From CAWHXG01 sp963833235 (lineage in GTDB: Bacteria > Pseudomonadota > Alphaproteobacteria > Rhodobacterales > Rhodobacteraceae), in the NCBI GenBank assembly GCA_963833235.1, contig CAWHXG010000005.1, positions 124,001-188,000 of the forward strand: a DNA stretch of 64,000 nt, in the 5' to 3' direction. A program made the translations under genes and the position numbers. Below, piece by piece: positions 47,238-58,869 of the stretch (the stretch's first letter is position 1; each line of letters starts with the position of its first letter). The notes below the pieces were generated by a model. It searched no databases. It was not told where the DNA came from and saw only the letters and a program-made list of their open reading frames with translations.

Positions 47238-47837
47238 TCAGAAGCGCACGGTGATCCGCGAGGATGTGGTCTCCACCACGATGCGCCGGCCCATCTCGGC
47301 GGCAAGCGCCGGGGCCATCAGGAACTGCACCTGCGCCGGGGTCACGGCGGCCTCCGCCGACGGGTTCGACAGAAGCGCCCACAGCTCGGGCTCGGCGCGC
47401 TGCTTCTCGGCCTTGCCGGTGATCTGCCAGGTATCGTCCGTCTTGATGATGGCGACGTCGCCGCCATAGGGCAGGGCGGTCTCCATGCATTGCAGCAGAA
47501 GGAACGCCAGCTTCACCTCGCGCCGGCCCACATCCCCGGCGGGCCGCCATTCGACCCGCAACCGCTGGCCCTGCATGAGCGCGCCGAGGACCTTGGTCAC
47601 TTCGCTGCGGCCCAGCTGCTGCTCGGCGCCGGCCAGTCCATAGGCGATCCGGTAGAAGCGGATGCGCGCGTTGGCGTTTGACACGCTTTCGGTGATCAGC
47701 GACATTTCGGGGCCAAGGCCGGACCCGTCCATCGCCAGAAGCTCCAGCCCGTTGCCGATGGCCCCGATCGGGCTGATCAGGTCATGACAGATCCGCGAGC
47801 CGATCAGCGCGGCAAGGTCGCGACCGCCCTCACCCAT
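47238..47837 (-). CDS. chpT: Histidine phosphotransferase ChpT
   Basis: 199 residues from ATG 47837; TTG 47852 is possible. The phospho-accepting helix SRICHDLISPIGAIGNGLELL carries the active His, followed by a second helix of the dimeric HPt bundle (ESVSNANARIRFYRIAYGLAG). A degenerate Bergerat-like C-terminal domain lacks ATP-binding boxes. ChpT relays phosphate from CckA to CtrA and CpdR and so controls motility, gene transfer agent and cell-cycle genes in alphaproteobacteria. It is divergent from a DUF3553 gene across about 40 bases. Confidence 0.92.
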   Translation of the reverse strand: MGEGGRDLAALIGSRICHDLISPIGAIGNGLELLAMDGSGLGPEMSLITESVSNANARIRFYRIAYGLAGAEQQLGRSEVTKVLGALMQGQRLRVEWRPAGDVGRREVKLAFLLLQCMETALPYGGDVAIIKTDDTWQITGKAEKQRAEPELWALLSNPSAEAAVTPAQVQFLMAPALAAEMGRRIVVETTSSRITVRF

Positions 47838-47878
47838 CGGGACGCGCGGCAACCGGGCCGACCCCGCGAAAGGACGAC

Positions 47879-48058
47879 ATGACCGAACTCTTCGAACCCG
47901 GAATGCTCGTGCGCCACCCAGAGCGCCCGGACTGGGGCCGCGGGCAGGTACAATCCAACATCAACGGTCGGATCACGGTAACCTTCGAGAATGCCGGGAA
48001 AGTGGTCATTGACGGCTCGCGCGTTTACCTGCAGTTCGACGACGGGTCTTCGACATGA
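47879..48058 (+). CDS. DUF3553 small protein
   Basis: 59 residues from ATG 47879, with AAAGGA upstream. FEPGMLVRHPERPDWGRGQVQS and RITVTFENAGKVVIDG are the DUF3553 core, an SH3-like small domain also found at the C-terminus of UvrD-like helicases in this order. Function unknown. It is divergent from chpT, which it accompanies in many Rhodobacteraceae. Confidence 0.8.
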   Translation: MTELFEPGMLVRHPERPDWGRGQVQSNINGRITVTFENAGKVVIDGSRVYLQFDDGSST

Positions 48059-48202
48059 CGCCTTCGTGTCACAACCCACGCGCGAGTGCAATGGCCCGGT
48101 GATGCCGCGGGCGCTGCAGGGCATCGGGGCAAGAGGCCGGCGGGGGCAAGGTGCTGCGGGCCCTGGCGCCGGCCCGGCGCCGACGGATGGAAGAGGTCGA
48201 GC

Positions 48203-48994
48203 ATGACGCGCGCCGCAGCCCGCCTGGACGGTACGGATTTCGAGGTGCGCCTGGCGGCGTCCGAGCGCGATATTCTGGCCGCGCAGCGCCTGCGCTATGC
48301 CGTCTTCGTGGAAGAGCTCGGCGGCGACGGCCCGCTGGTGGATCACGACAGGCGGTTGGAGGCCGACAGGTTCGACCCGTTCTACGACCACATGCTGCTG
48401 ATCGACCGGCGCCGCGATTCCGACGCGCTCGACGACGTCGTGGGCGTCTACCGCCTGTTGCGCGGCGACAGGGCGGCGATGGCGGGGGGCTTCTATTCCT
48501 CGGGCGAGTACGACCTGACCCCGCTGACCCAAAGCGGCCGCCCGCTGCTGGAGCTTGGGCGCTCCTGCGTGCACCGCGCCTATCGCGGGGGGCCGGCGCT
48601 CTACCATCTCTGGCACGGGCTGGCCGCCTTCACGCTGGAGCACGGGATCGAGGTTCTCTTCGGCGTCGCCAGCTTCCACGGCACCGATCTGGAGGCTCTG
48701 GCACAGCCGCTCTCGCTGCTGCACCACCGGCATCTGGCGCCGCCCGACCTGCGCGTGCGGGCGGTGGAGGGGGCTTACCGCAGCCTCGACCTGATGCCCG
48801 AGGACCGGATCGACAGGCCTGCCGCCCTGCGCGCCACGCCGGCGCTGATCAAGGCGTATCTGCGGCTTGGCGGCTTCGTGGGCGACGGCGCCTTCGTGGA
48901 TCGCGAGTTCAACACGATCGACGTCTGCCTGCTGCTCGACACCGCGCGGATGACCGAACGCCAGCGCGGGCTCTATACCCGTGGCGGCGGATGA
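48203..48994 (+). CDS. olsB: Ornithine-lipid N-acyltransferase OlsB-like
   Basis: 263 residues from ATG 48203. The GNAT-like hemolysin/OlsB fold is seen in AAQRLRYAVFVEELGG, VVGVYRLLR, LELGRSCVHRAYRGGPAL and LFGVASFHGTD, ending with VCLLLDTARM. OlsB adds a 3-hydroxyacyl chain to ornithine to give lyso-ornithine lipid. The next gene encodes the matching O-acyltransferase, which supports the assignment. Confidence 0.88.
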   Translation: MTRAAARLDGTDFEVRLAASERDILAAQRLRYAVFVEELGGDGPLVDHDRRLEADRFDPFYDHMLLIDRRRDSDALDDVVGVYRLLRGDRAAMAGGFYSSGEYDLTPLTQSGRPLLELGRSCVHRAYRGGPALYHLWHGLAAFTLEHGIEVLFGVASFHGTDLEALAQPLSLLHHRHLAPPDLRVRAVEGAYRSLDLMPEDRIDRPAALRATPALIKAYLRLGGFVGDGAFVDREFNTIDVCLLLDTARMTERQRGLYTRGGG

Positions 48995-49024
48995 CGCGCC
49001 CGGCATGAAGGGCCAGCCCTGCGC

Positions 49025-49867
49025 GTGAGCGGCCCCTGGACCTCCGAGCGCCCGTGGGCGGGGCCGCCGCCGACCCCCGCGGGCGGGCTGCGCGCCGGCC
49101 TGCGCGGGGCGGCGGTGGCGGCGATCCTGGCCGTGGGGCTGGGGCTGTTGCTGCTGATCCGGCTGGTGGAGCGCCCCGTCTTCGGCGCCGCGCGCCCGGC
49201 CAGCCCCTGGGTCACCTGCCATGTCTGCCGGCTGTGCCTGCGGGTGCTGGGCCTGCGCGTCTCGCAGGAGGGCGCACCGATGGATCGCCCCGGCGTGCTG
49301 GTGGCGAACCATGCAAGCTGGCTCGACATCCTGGTGCTGAACGCGCCCGCGCCGGTCTACTTCGTGGCCAAGGCCGAGGTGGCGGGCTGGCCCGGGATCG
49401 GGCTTCTGGCACGCGCCACCGGCACCGTCTTCGTCGCCCGGGAGCGGCGCGAGGCGGCGGCGCAGGCGGCGCTTCTGCGCGCGCGGCTCGCCGCCGGCCA
49501 CCGGTTGCTGATCTTCCCCGAAGGCACCAGCTCCGACGGGCGGCGGGTTCTGCCCTTCAAGGCAACGCTCTTCGCGGCCCTGCAGGGGTCGGACGGGCCC
49601 GCCCCGTGGGTCCAGCCGGTCAGCCTGATCTACACGGCGCCCGCCCGCGCCGATCCGCGCTTTTACGGCTGGTGGGGCGACATGGAGCTTGGCCCGCATC
49701 TTCTGGCGGTGCTGGCGATCCGCCGCAACGGCGCGGCGCGGATCGTCTGGCATCCGCCGCTGGCGACGGCCGGCGCCGATCGCAAGGCGCTGGCGCGGGC
49801 GGCCGAGGCCGCGGTGCGGGCGGGCATGGAGAAAGGGCTTAGCCGAGATCCCGCAGCAGCGCCTTGA
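49025..49867 (+). CDS. olsA: 1-acyl-glycerol-phosphate acyltransferase-like OlsA
   Basis: 280 residues from GTG 49025. An N-terminal membrane helix (about 28-48) precedes a PlsC domain with catalytic NHASWLD (H-x4-D) near 97, substrate block FVAKAEVAGWPGIG and FPEGTSSDG near 165. Next to OlsB it most likely acylates the hydroxyl of lyso-ornithine lipid. Its end overlaps the convergent thiE-like gene by 29 bases. Confidence 0.86.
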   Translation: MSGPWTSERPWAGPPPTPAGGLRAGLRGAAVAAILAVGLGLLLLIRLVERPVFGAARPASPWVTCHVCRLCLRVLGLRVSQEGAPMDRPGVLVANHASWLDILVLNAPAPVYFVAKAEVAGWPGIGLLARATGTVFVARERREAAAQAALLRARLAAGHRLLIFPEGTSSDGRRVLPFKATLFAALQGSDGPAPWVQPVSLIYTAPARADPRFYGWWGDMELGPHLLAVLAIRRNGAARIVWHPPLATAGADRKALARAAEAAVRAGMEKGLSRDPAAAP

Positions 49868-50459
49868 GCGCCGCGGCCGGATCGTCGTGTTGCCAGATGC
49901 CGTTGCCGAGGGCGATGAAATCCGCCACGGGGGCGATGGCGGCCACGGCCTCGGCACCCTCCGCGCCCTCGGCCACCACCGGCAGCTCGATCATCTCGGA
50001 CCACCAGGCGAAAAGTTCCTGCGGCGCGGTGGTGCCGTTACCGAGCGGCGTGGGCGAGACGGGGCCGAACGCCACGTAATCCGCCCCCGCCTCGCCGGCG
50101 CTTATCCCGTCGTGCCGCGTGGCGCCGCAGAAGGCGCCCACCACCGCGTCGGCCCCAAGCGCCTTGCGCGCCGCGCGGACGTTGCGCGCCCCGTCGGTCA
50201 GGTGCACGCCGTCCAGCCCGTGGCGTTCGGCCAGACGCCAATGGGCCTCGATCACCAGCGGCACGTCGCGGGCATGGGCGACTTCGCGCAGCGCATCGGC
50301 GGCGCGCCCTATGGCGGCCTCGTCGGCCGCGGCGAGGCGCAGGCGCAGGCAGGCGGTCTCGACCCGGTCGAGCACCGCGGCCAGCCGGTCGCCGAAGCCG
50401 TCGTCGAAGGGGTCGACGGGGGTGAGGAGGTAGAGCTGCGGGCGGTCTGGTTCGGCCAT
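49839..50459 (-). CDS. thiE: Thiamine phosphate synthase family protein
   Basis: 206 residues from ATG 50459. The TIM barrel shows LYLLTP at strand 1, LVIEAHWRLAERHGLDGVHLTDG, AVVGAFCGATRHDGISAGEAGADYVAFGPV and a C-terminal PVADFIALGNGIW phosphate loop. Catalytic ThiE motifs are partly altered: the usual NDR after strand 3 is EAH and CHS is CGA, so it may be a TenI-like or inactive paralogue in which case the symbol would not apply. No other thi gene is near. Confidence 0.65.
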   Translation of the reverse strand: MAEPDRPQLYLLTPVDPFDDGFGDRLAAVLDRVETACLRLRLAAADEAAIGRAADALREVAHARDVPLVIEAHWRLAERHGLDGVHLTDGARNVRAARKALGADAVVGAFCGATRHDGISAGEAGADYVAFGPVSPTPLGNGTTAPQELFAWWSEMIELPVVAEGAEGAEAVAAIAPVADFIALGNGIWQHDDPAAALKALLRDLG

Positions 50460-50580
50460 GGGAGGCAGGGGCCTTCGGGAGAGGGGGCGCGCGGGATCAC
50501 GGGCAGGCGTGACTAGCCCGCGCGACCGGCCCCCGCAACCCATTGCTACGCCTTGCGAGCACGCCTAAGAGGCCCGCGAC

Positions 50581-51318
50581 ATGGCCGATCCTGCACCAGA
50601 TACCGCAAGCCCCGAACCCGTCTTCGTGCTGGTCCGCCCGCAGATGGGCGAGAACATCGGGGCGGCGGCGCGGGCGATGCTGAATTTCGGACTGACCCGG
50701 ATGCGGGTGGTGGCGCCGCGCGACGGCTGGCCGAACCCGCGCGCGGCGGCCATGGCCAGCGGCGCCGGGCGGCTCCTTGACGCGGCAGAGCTCTATCCCA
50801 CCACGGCCGAGGCGGTGGCCGATTGCAGTTTCGTCTATGCCACCACCGCCCGCCCGCGCGGGCTGGTGAAGGACGTGGTGACGCCCGAGGCCGCGATGGC
50901 CGAGGCAAGGGCGCGCGGCGCCGGCGGCCAGCGCGTCGCGGTCCTTTTCGGGCCAGAGCGCGCGGGGTTGGAGAACGACGACATCGCGCGGGCCAACGCC
51001 ATCGTCTCGGTGCCGGTGAACCCGGACTTTCCGTCGCTGAACCTTGCGCAATGCGTGCTGCTGACGGGCTACGAATGGCGCCGCCAGGGCGAGGTGCCGG
51101 CCCTCCCCGACCCCGACCGCGCGACCGCCATCGAGATCGAGAAGCTGGGCGACCAGTACGAGGCGCGGCTGGAGGAGGCGGGTTTCTTCCATCCCCCCGA
51201 GAAGGCGCCCTACATGCGCATGACCCTGCGCAACCTCTGGTCGCGGCTGCCGCTGGCGCCGGTGGACGTGCAGGTGCTGCACGGGGTCCTGCGGCAGCTC
51301 GTGCGCCGGCGGGGCTGA
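50581..51318 (+). CDS. trmJ: tRNA (cytidine/uridine-2'-O) methyltransferase TrmJ
   Basis: 245 residues from ATG 50581. SpoU-family knot signatures are VRPQMGENIGAAARAMLNFG (motif 1), VAVLFGPERAGLENDDI (motif 2) and VNPDFPSLNLAQCVLLTGYEW (motif 3, SAM binding). The C-terminal helical tail fits TrmJ, which methylates position 32 of tRNAs. Monocistronic. Confidence 0.9.
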   Translation: MADPAPDTASPEPVFVLVRPQMGENIGAAARAMLNFGLTRMRVVAPRDGWPNPRAAAMASGAGRLLDAAELYPTTAEAVADCSFVYATTARPRGLVKDVVTPEAAMAEARARGAGGQRVAVLFGPERAGLENDDIARANAIVSVPVNPDFPSLNLAQCVLLTGYEWRRQGEVPALPDPDRATAIEIEKLGDQYEARLEEAGFFHPPEKAPYMRMTLRNLWSRLPLAPVDVQVLHGVLRQLVRRRG

Positions 51319-51359
51319 TCGGCGCCGGAACTGGCCGGTGCAGTGGATAGAAGGTCGAT

Positions 51360-51395
51360 GCCTCCGGCGGGGATATTTGGGGAATATCGAAGGGC
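51360..51395 (+). repeat. GGGGATATTTGG-type intergenic motif
   Basis: CCTCCGGCGGGGATATTTGG lies in the short gap before ctaA. A related GAGGATATTTCG is at 61350-61365 and its inverse at about 61421-61437. The motif resembles short intergenic elements that I recall as recurrent in Rhodobacteraceae genomes; that recollection cannot be checked here. Confidence 0.4.
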
Positions 51396-51470
51396 AGACG
51401 TGCGGGCGCCGCGGCTTGCGGGGCGGGCGGGTGCGGCCTAGGTAGCGGCGCGGGATCGAGGGGGGCGGAC

Positions 51471-52658
51471 ATGGCGACCAAACGCAAGCTGTTCGAGGAG
51501 GTCGGCGCCGGGACGGCGGCGCCCGCAGCGCCGCGCGGCGGGGTGATCGACCGGGGCCGGCAGGGCGCGCGCGGCGCCATCCGGCTGTGGCTGCTGCTGC
51601 TCTTCGTGCTGGTCGTGGCGATGATCCAGATCGGCGGCTTGACGCGCCTGACCGACAGCGGGCTTGCGATCACCGAATGGGCGCCGGTCACCGGCGCGCT
51701 GCCGCCGCTTACGGTGGAAGACTGGACGGCGGAGTTCGAGCGCTACAAGGCGATCCCCGAATACCAGTTGCAGAACCGCGGCATGAGCTTGGCGGAATTC
51801 AAGACGATCTACTGGTGGGAATGGGGCCACCGGCAGATGGGCCGGGTGATCGGGCTGGTCTGGGCTGTGGGCTTCGTGGCCTTCCTGGCCTTGCGGAAGG
51901 TCCCGCCCGGCTGGACGGGGCGGCTTCTTGGCCTTGGCGCCCTCGGCGGGCTGCAGGGGGCGATCGGCTGGTGGATGGTCTCTTCGGGGCTGACCGGCAC
52001 GGCGCTCGACGTGGCCTCCTACCGGCTCGCGGTGCATCTGGGGCTGGCCTTCGTGATCCTCGGGCTGATCGCCTGGTACGTCTTCAAGCTGGGGCAAAGC
52101 GAGCCTGCGTTGCTGCAGGCCCGCCGCGCCCGCGAGCCGCGGCTCTTCGCCGTCTCCACCGGGCTGATGCACCTGGCGTTCCTGCAGATCCTGATCGGCG
52201 CGCTCGTGGCGGGGATCGATGCCGGGCGCTCCTACGTGGACTGGCCGCTGATGAACGGCGATGTCTTCCCGCGCGAGGCGTTCGAGCTGCAGCCGCTCTG
52301 GCGCAACCTATTCGAGAACCCCGCGCTGGTGCAGTTCGTGCACCGGGTGACGGGCTATGCGCTGGCGGTCCTCGGGGTCGTGGCGTTCCTGCGGGCCCGC
52401 CGCTCGCCTCATGGCGCCACGCGCGGGGCGGCGGGGGTGATGCTGGCGGTGCTGGCCGTACAGGTCGCCTGGGGGATCTGGACGGTGCTGAACGGCGCGC
52501 TTTGGGAATACGCGATATTGCACCAGCTGGGCGCGATCGCGCTGTGGGTGGCCATCCTGCGGCTGCGGTTCCTGGCGCAGTATCCGCGCGCCACCGGGCT
52601 GCGGGAGGCCGGGCGGCCCGGGCGCCCCACGGGGGGTGCCGCCCGGCGGCATGGCTGA
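51471..52658 (+). CDS. ctaA: Heme A synthase
   Basis: 395 residues with eight membrane segments. GGLTRLTDSGLAITEW and EFKTIYWWEWGHRQMGRVIG give the first His pair (in EWGHRQMGR), and VQFVHRVTGYALAV and LHQLGAIALW the second pair, ligating hemes in the CtaA/COX15 four-His scheme. It oxidises heme O to heme A for cytochrome aa3 oxidase. The stop overlaps the next gene by 8 bp. Confidence 0.95.
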   Translation: MATKRKLFEEVGAGTAAPAAPRGGVIDRGRQGARGAIRLWLLLLFVLVVAMIQIGGLTRLTDSGLAITEWAPVTGALPPLTVEDWTAEFERYKAIPEYQLQNRGMSLAEFKTIYWWEWGHRQMGRVIGLVWAVGFVAFLALRKVPPGWTGRLLGLGALGGLQGAIGWWMVSSGLTGTALDVASYRLAVHLGLAFVILGLIAWYVFKLGQSEPALLQARRAREPRLFAVSTGLMHLAFLQILIGALVAGIDAGRSYVDWPLMNGDVFPREAFELQPLWRNLFENPALVQFVHRVTGYALAVLGVVAFLRARRSPHGATRGAAGVMLAVLAVQVAWGIWTVLNGALWEYAILHQLGAIALWVAILRLRFLAQYPRATGLREAGRPGRPTGGAARRHG

Positions 52659-53817
52659 CGCGGGCGGCGCCCCCGCTGTAGGGACGCGCACCGGGCTGAT
52701 CCTTCTGCTCTTCCTCGCGGGGCTTCTGGCGGCGATGCAGTTCGCCAAGGTCTCGCTGACGCTGGAGGCGACCGCCCGGCTCTATCCCGGCGCGCCGGTG
52801 CCGCTGCTGGTCTCGGCGGTCTCGGTGATGGGGCTGGTCTTCGGGGCGATGGCGGGGGCCGTGGTGGCACGGATCGGGGCGCGCCGCGCGATCCTCTGGG
52901 CGGTGGCGTTGAGCGCCGCGGCCTCGTTGGCCGAAGCCGCCCTGCCGCCCTTCGCGGCGATGATGGCCCTGCGGCTGGCCGAGGGCGCCGGGCACCTCGG
53001 GCTGGTCGTGGCGCTGCCGACGATGATGGCCGCGGCCTCGAGCGATGCCGCGCGGCCGGTCGTGATGGGCCTCTGGGGCACGTTCTACGGCGTCGGCTTC
53101 GCGCTGCTGTCCCTGGCCTTGCCGTGGCTGCTGGGGGTCGGCGGCGTGGCGGCGGTGCATGCCGCGCACGGGGCCGTGCTTGCGCTGCTCTGGCCGGCGA
53201 TGTGGCTGGCGCTGCCGCGGCTGGAGCAGCGCAGCGCCGCGATCCCGGGCTTCCGCGCCGTGCACGCGGCGATCTACGGCCGGGCCTCGCTGGTGGCCCC
53301 GGCCCTCGGGCACGGGCTCTATGCCTCGGTCTTCATCGCGGTCGTCGCGTTCCTGCCGGCGGCCCTGGGCGCGCTATGGCTCACGCCTCTGCTGCCGCTC
53401 GCCAACCTCGCGGGCACCTTCGCCTCGGGCCTCATGGCGCGCCGGGCGGATCCGGGCGCCATCGTCGTCTGGGGCTTCGCGGCTTCCGCCGGCCTCTTCG
53501 CGGCGCTGCCGCTTGCCGGACCGCTGGCGCCGGCCTGTGCATTGCTGGCGATGCTCGCGACCGGCTTCGTGGTGGGCGCCGGTTTCGCCGCCGTCCCGCA
53601 CTACAACCCCGCCACCGCCGATCGCTCCCGCGCCAACGGGGCGATGGCGCAGCTCGGCAACGTCGGCACCTTCAGCGGCACGCCGCTTTTCGCGTTCGCC
53701 GTCCTCGCCCTGCCCGGGGCCGGGGTAGGGCTGCTCGCCGCGGCGATCTGCGCCATCGGCGCCCTGGCCGCCCGCATCGCCTATGCCCGTGCCGCCCGCA
53801 ACCCGGGCAGGCCGTAA
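52651..53817 (+). CDS. MFS transporter
   Basis: 388 residues from ATG 52651, overlapping ctaA by 8 bp. About 11-12 transmembrane segments are present. [12 protein letters not shown] fits the MFS loop 2-3 basic motif, and [11 protein letters not shown] the helix 4 motif. It is Ala/Gly-rich with few charged residues, like CynX/NimT-type exporters. No substrate is indicated. Confidence 0.82.
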   Translation: MADAGGAPAVGTRTGLILLLFLAGLLAAMQFAKVSLTLEATARLYPGAPVPLLVSAVSVMGLVFGAMAGAVVARIGARRAILWAVALSAAASLAEAALPPFAAMMALRLAEGAGHLGLVVALPTMMAAASSDAARPVVMGLWGTFYGVGFALLSLALPWLLGVGGVAAVHAAHGAVLALLWPAMWLALPRLEQRSAAIPGFRAVHAAIYGRASLVAPALGHGLYASVFIAVVAFLPAALGALWLTPLLPLANLAGTFASGLMARRADPGAIVVWGFAASAGLFAALPLAGPLAPACALLAMLATGFVVGAGFAAVPHYNPATADRSRANGAMAQLGNVGTFSGTPLFAFAVLALPGAGVGLLAAAICAIGALAARIAYARAARNPGRP

Positions 53818-53914
53818 CGTTTCGCGCCCGGCGTTCCCCGTCCGTTCGCCTTTTCGGATTGGAGAACCGCGCCGCATCGCCTATTCTTGGAAGACCGCCT
53901 GCAGGAGTCCGCCC

Positions 53915-56803
<2,889 letters not shown>

Positions 56804-56804
56804 G

Positions 56805-56830
56805 GGCCGGCGGCCGAAGGTTCGCCGGCC
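56805..56830 (+). terminator. Terminator-like hairpin after uvrA
   Basis: The stem GGCCGGCG/CGCCGGCC (8 pairs) encloses a ten-base loop and begins two bases after the stop. No T run follows, so termination efficiency is doubtful. Confidence 0.4.
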
Positions 56831-56918
56831 GCGATCTGCCTCAGGTCGTGCCCCGCGCGGCTCGCGGGCGATGCGGCCGGCTTTGAACGGCCGACCGCGC
56901 GGGTGCGGCGGCGGCCCT

Positions 56919-57188
56919 CTAGACGGCGGGCGGGCCGTTGCGTCCGTCGTTGATCGTGACCGACACGTTGGGCGCGGCGCCTGTGCCGAGGACTGTGACG
57001 AGCCCCCAGATCCATGCGCCCAGCATCATCGGGCCGCCGATGACCAGGCCGATCCCGAGGGTGATGAAGGTCAGGATGAAACCCAAGCCCCAGATCAGGA
57101 TCTGGCCGATGCCTTCGGCGGTTCGCCCGATCACGAGCGATCCGCTGCCGGGGATGAATATGTTCAGGATGATGGCGAAAGCCTTCAT
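56919..57188 (-). CDS. Small membrane protein (TM2-like)
   Basis: 89 residues from ATG 57188, with AAGGAA upstream. Two to three hydrophobic segments (NIFIPGSGSLVIGRTAEGIGQ, a second near 30-52, a third near 53-68) and a short periplasmic or cytoplasmic tail are seen. The first segment resembles TM2-domain small proteins (a PGxG...G..G..Q-type loop). It is paired with a small lipoprotein gene 21 bases upstream, so the two may be co-transcribed. Function unknown. Confidence 0.65.
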   Translation of the reverse strand: MKAFAIILNIFIPGSGSLVIGRTAEGIGQILIWGLGFILTFITLGIGLVIGGPMMLGAWIWGLVTVLGTGAAPNVSVTINDGRNGPPAV

Positions 57189-57209
57189 GGCCGTGTTCCT
57201 TCTCGAATA

Positions 57210-57497
57210 CTAGTTGAGGCCCGTGCCGGGTTCGGCGCAGGAAACCGAGCCGTAATAGATGCGGCAATTGTAGAACGTCCCGCGATAGCGGGTCTGGTAG
57301 CTCGTCCCCAGCAATCCCTTGTCGATGTTGCTGACGCGGAGCCGCCCCGGGGTCGTTCCGAAATAGTCGGCGGTCTTGGAGACGACGGTCTGGTCGGTCT
57401 CGCCGGCCGCCATGGATCCGGCGATGATCGGGGCGCAGCCGGGCATCGCCAGGCCGACGAACCCGAGGACGAGAAACTTTTGAAATAATTTGGTCAT
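57210..57497 (-). CDS. Small exported protein, possible lipoprotein
   Basis: 95 residues from ATG 57497, chosen for the GGAGGCACCAAGG upstream. A hydrophobic signal (FLVLGFVGLAMPGC) ends in a weak lipobox (MPGC). The mature part (TADYFGTTPGRLRVSNID, RGTFYNCRIYYGSVSCAEPG) resembles the DUF of small outer-membrane lipoproteins with a conserved two-Cys C-terminal loop. Function unknown. Confidence 0.65.
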   Translation of the reverse strand: MTKLFQKFLVLGFVGLAMPGCAPIIAGSMAAGETDQTVVSKTADYFGTTPGRLRVSNIDKGLLGTSYQTRYRGTFYNCRIYYGSVSCAEPGTGLN

Positions 57498-57735
57498 TGA
57501 AAATTCCTTGGTGCCTCCTTTCCCTAGCGACTTCTCCGGGCCTGCCAACCGCGCCGGTCCTCACCTTGCGGGAAACCGGCGCACAACCCGCATGACCGGC
57601 GCCGCCCCGCTCCGGCGGGCTCGCCATCCGGCCTCCCGTCCGGGCCGCGGGCTCTGCTCATCCGCGGAATTTCTTGACCCTAGGTCATACCAAGCCCCAT
57701 AAGGCGGGATCGCGGAGCGCCATCCGCCTCGTCCG
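57498..57735 (+). promoter_or_regulatory. Divergent promoter region
   Basis: This 238-base gap separates the lipoprotein gene (minus) from the XRE regulator (plus). TTGACC at 57674-57679 with CATAAG about 18 bases on is a possible promoter for the regulator gene. CCTAGGTCATACC overlaps this region and could bind a repressor. Confidence 0.35.
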
Positions 57736-58626
57736 GTGAACCAAATGCTGCCTCGCCTCTCGCTGGAGATCGCCGGGCGCCGGGAGGCGCGCGGTCTGAC
57801 GCAGATGGACCTGGCTGAAATGCTGGAGGTCGATGCCGCCTCCGTCCATCGCTGGGAGCGCGGGCAGGCCCGGCCCCGGCGTCCTGCGGTGATCCGCGCG
57901 CTGATGGCCGAACTCGGCTTCTCGCAGGCCGAGCTGGACCGGCTCTACGTCGACTGGATCGGCGGGCGGATGCTTGAACCCGGGCGCTTCCGGGTCGAGG
58001 GATGCGCCTACCTTCAGCGCGTCGGCATGGATGAATACGACCTTCTCGACCGGCTGCTGGAGATCGACACGCAGATGATCCCGGGGCTGGCGATGGCCGA
58101 TTGCGGAGATGCCGAGCAATGGGTGCCGTTGTTCCACGCCCTGCCGGATTGCTGGCGGCTGGTCACCTGCGATGATCGCGTCGCCGGCTACTGGCAGTAC
58201 CTGGTGGTCGACGACGCCTGCAGCCGCCTGATCGGGGAGGGGCGGCTGCGCGATTCCCAGTTCGTGCTGGAGCATCTGGTGAGCCCCCTGCCCATCACCG
58301 GGGCGGAAACCTACCACGGCTATCTGGTGGCGATCGGAATGGACCAGGCCTATGCCAATCCCACCTCCGAGATGCTCCTGCTGCGCTCGCTGATGACGCA
58401 TTTCGGCGACCTGGCTCGGCAGGGCGTCTTCTTCGCGACGATCCATACGCGGGCCTTCACCCATTTCGGCGCGGACCTCGCGCGACGGCTCGGCTTCGCG
58501 CCGGTCCCCGGCTGCGTCGAGGGGCCCGGCCGCCTGTTCCGCATGGAGGGACGCGACATCGCCCGCAGCCCGGAGATGGCGTTCGGCCCCAAGGTCCATG
58601 CCGCCTACCGGGAAAGGTTCGCCTGA
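57736..58626 (+). CDS. XRE-family regulator with C-terminal GNAT-like domain
   Basis: 296 residues from GTG 57736; ATG 57745 is possible. Residues 10-65 are a helix-turn-helix (GLTQMDLAEMLEVDAASVHRWERGQARPR). From about 95 the protein resembles an acetyltransferase-like sensor: VTCDDRVAGYWQYLVV, a long central strand set, then FFATIHTRAFTHFGADLARRLGF, similar to the GNAT C-terminal helix and strand. The acetyl-CoA loop is not clear, so it may sense a ligand rather than acetylate. It is divergent from the small lipoprotein/TM pair it may control. Confidence 0.7.
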   Translation: MNQMLPRLSLEIAGRREARGLTQMDLAEMLEVDAASVHRWERGQARPRRPAVIRALMAELGFSQAELDRLYVDWIGGRMLEPGRFRVEGCAYLQRVGMDEYDLLDRLLEIDTQMIPGLAMADCGDAEQWVPLFHALPDCWRLVTCDDRVAGYWQYLVVDDACSRLIGEGRLRDSQFVLEHLVSPLPITGAETYHGYLVAIGMDQAYANPTSEMLLLRSLMTHFGDLARQGVFFATIHTRAFTHFGADLARRLGFAPVPGCVEGPGRLFRMEGRDIARSPEMAFGPKVHAAYRERFA

Positions 58627-58869
58627 CCGGCCCCCGCGCCGGGCGGGGCGGACGGGCACCGCCCCGAGGCCCGGTCCGGTCCGGTCCGGCCGGCGCCACG
58701 CCGGGTGCCCCCCGTCCCCGTCCCTGACAGCCCGCCCGACCGACCCACCGGCCGAACGAGCGGCGGCCCGGCGTCTCGGGGTCCCGACCCCACATCCGGG
58801 GTTGGACGACGCCCCCCGCGGGCGCTAGAGACACGGGCGGGCACTCGGTCTTTGGGATGACGGTACGGC
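58627..58869 (+). other. GC-rich gap with simple repeat
   Basis: 243 bases, over 75% GC by eye, including four tandem GGTCC-type units (CCGGTCCGGTCCGGTCCGGC) around 58671-58690. No gene is seen. Confidence 0.4.

Noticed and set aside
47804..49957. A 717-codon minus-strand frame across olsB-olsA
   Set aside because: It is the antisense shadow of two genes with clear acyltransferase motifs.
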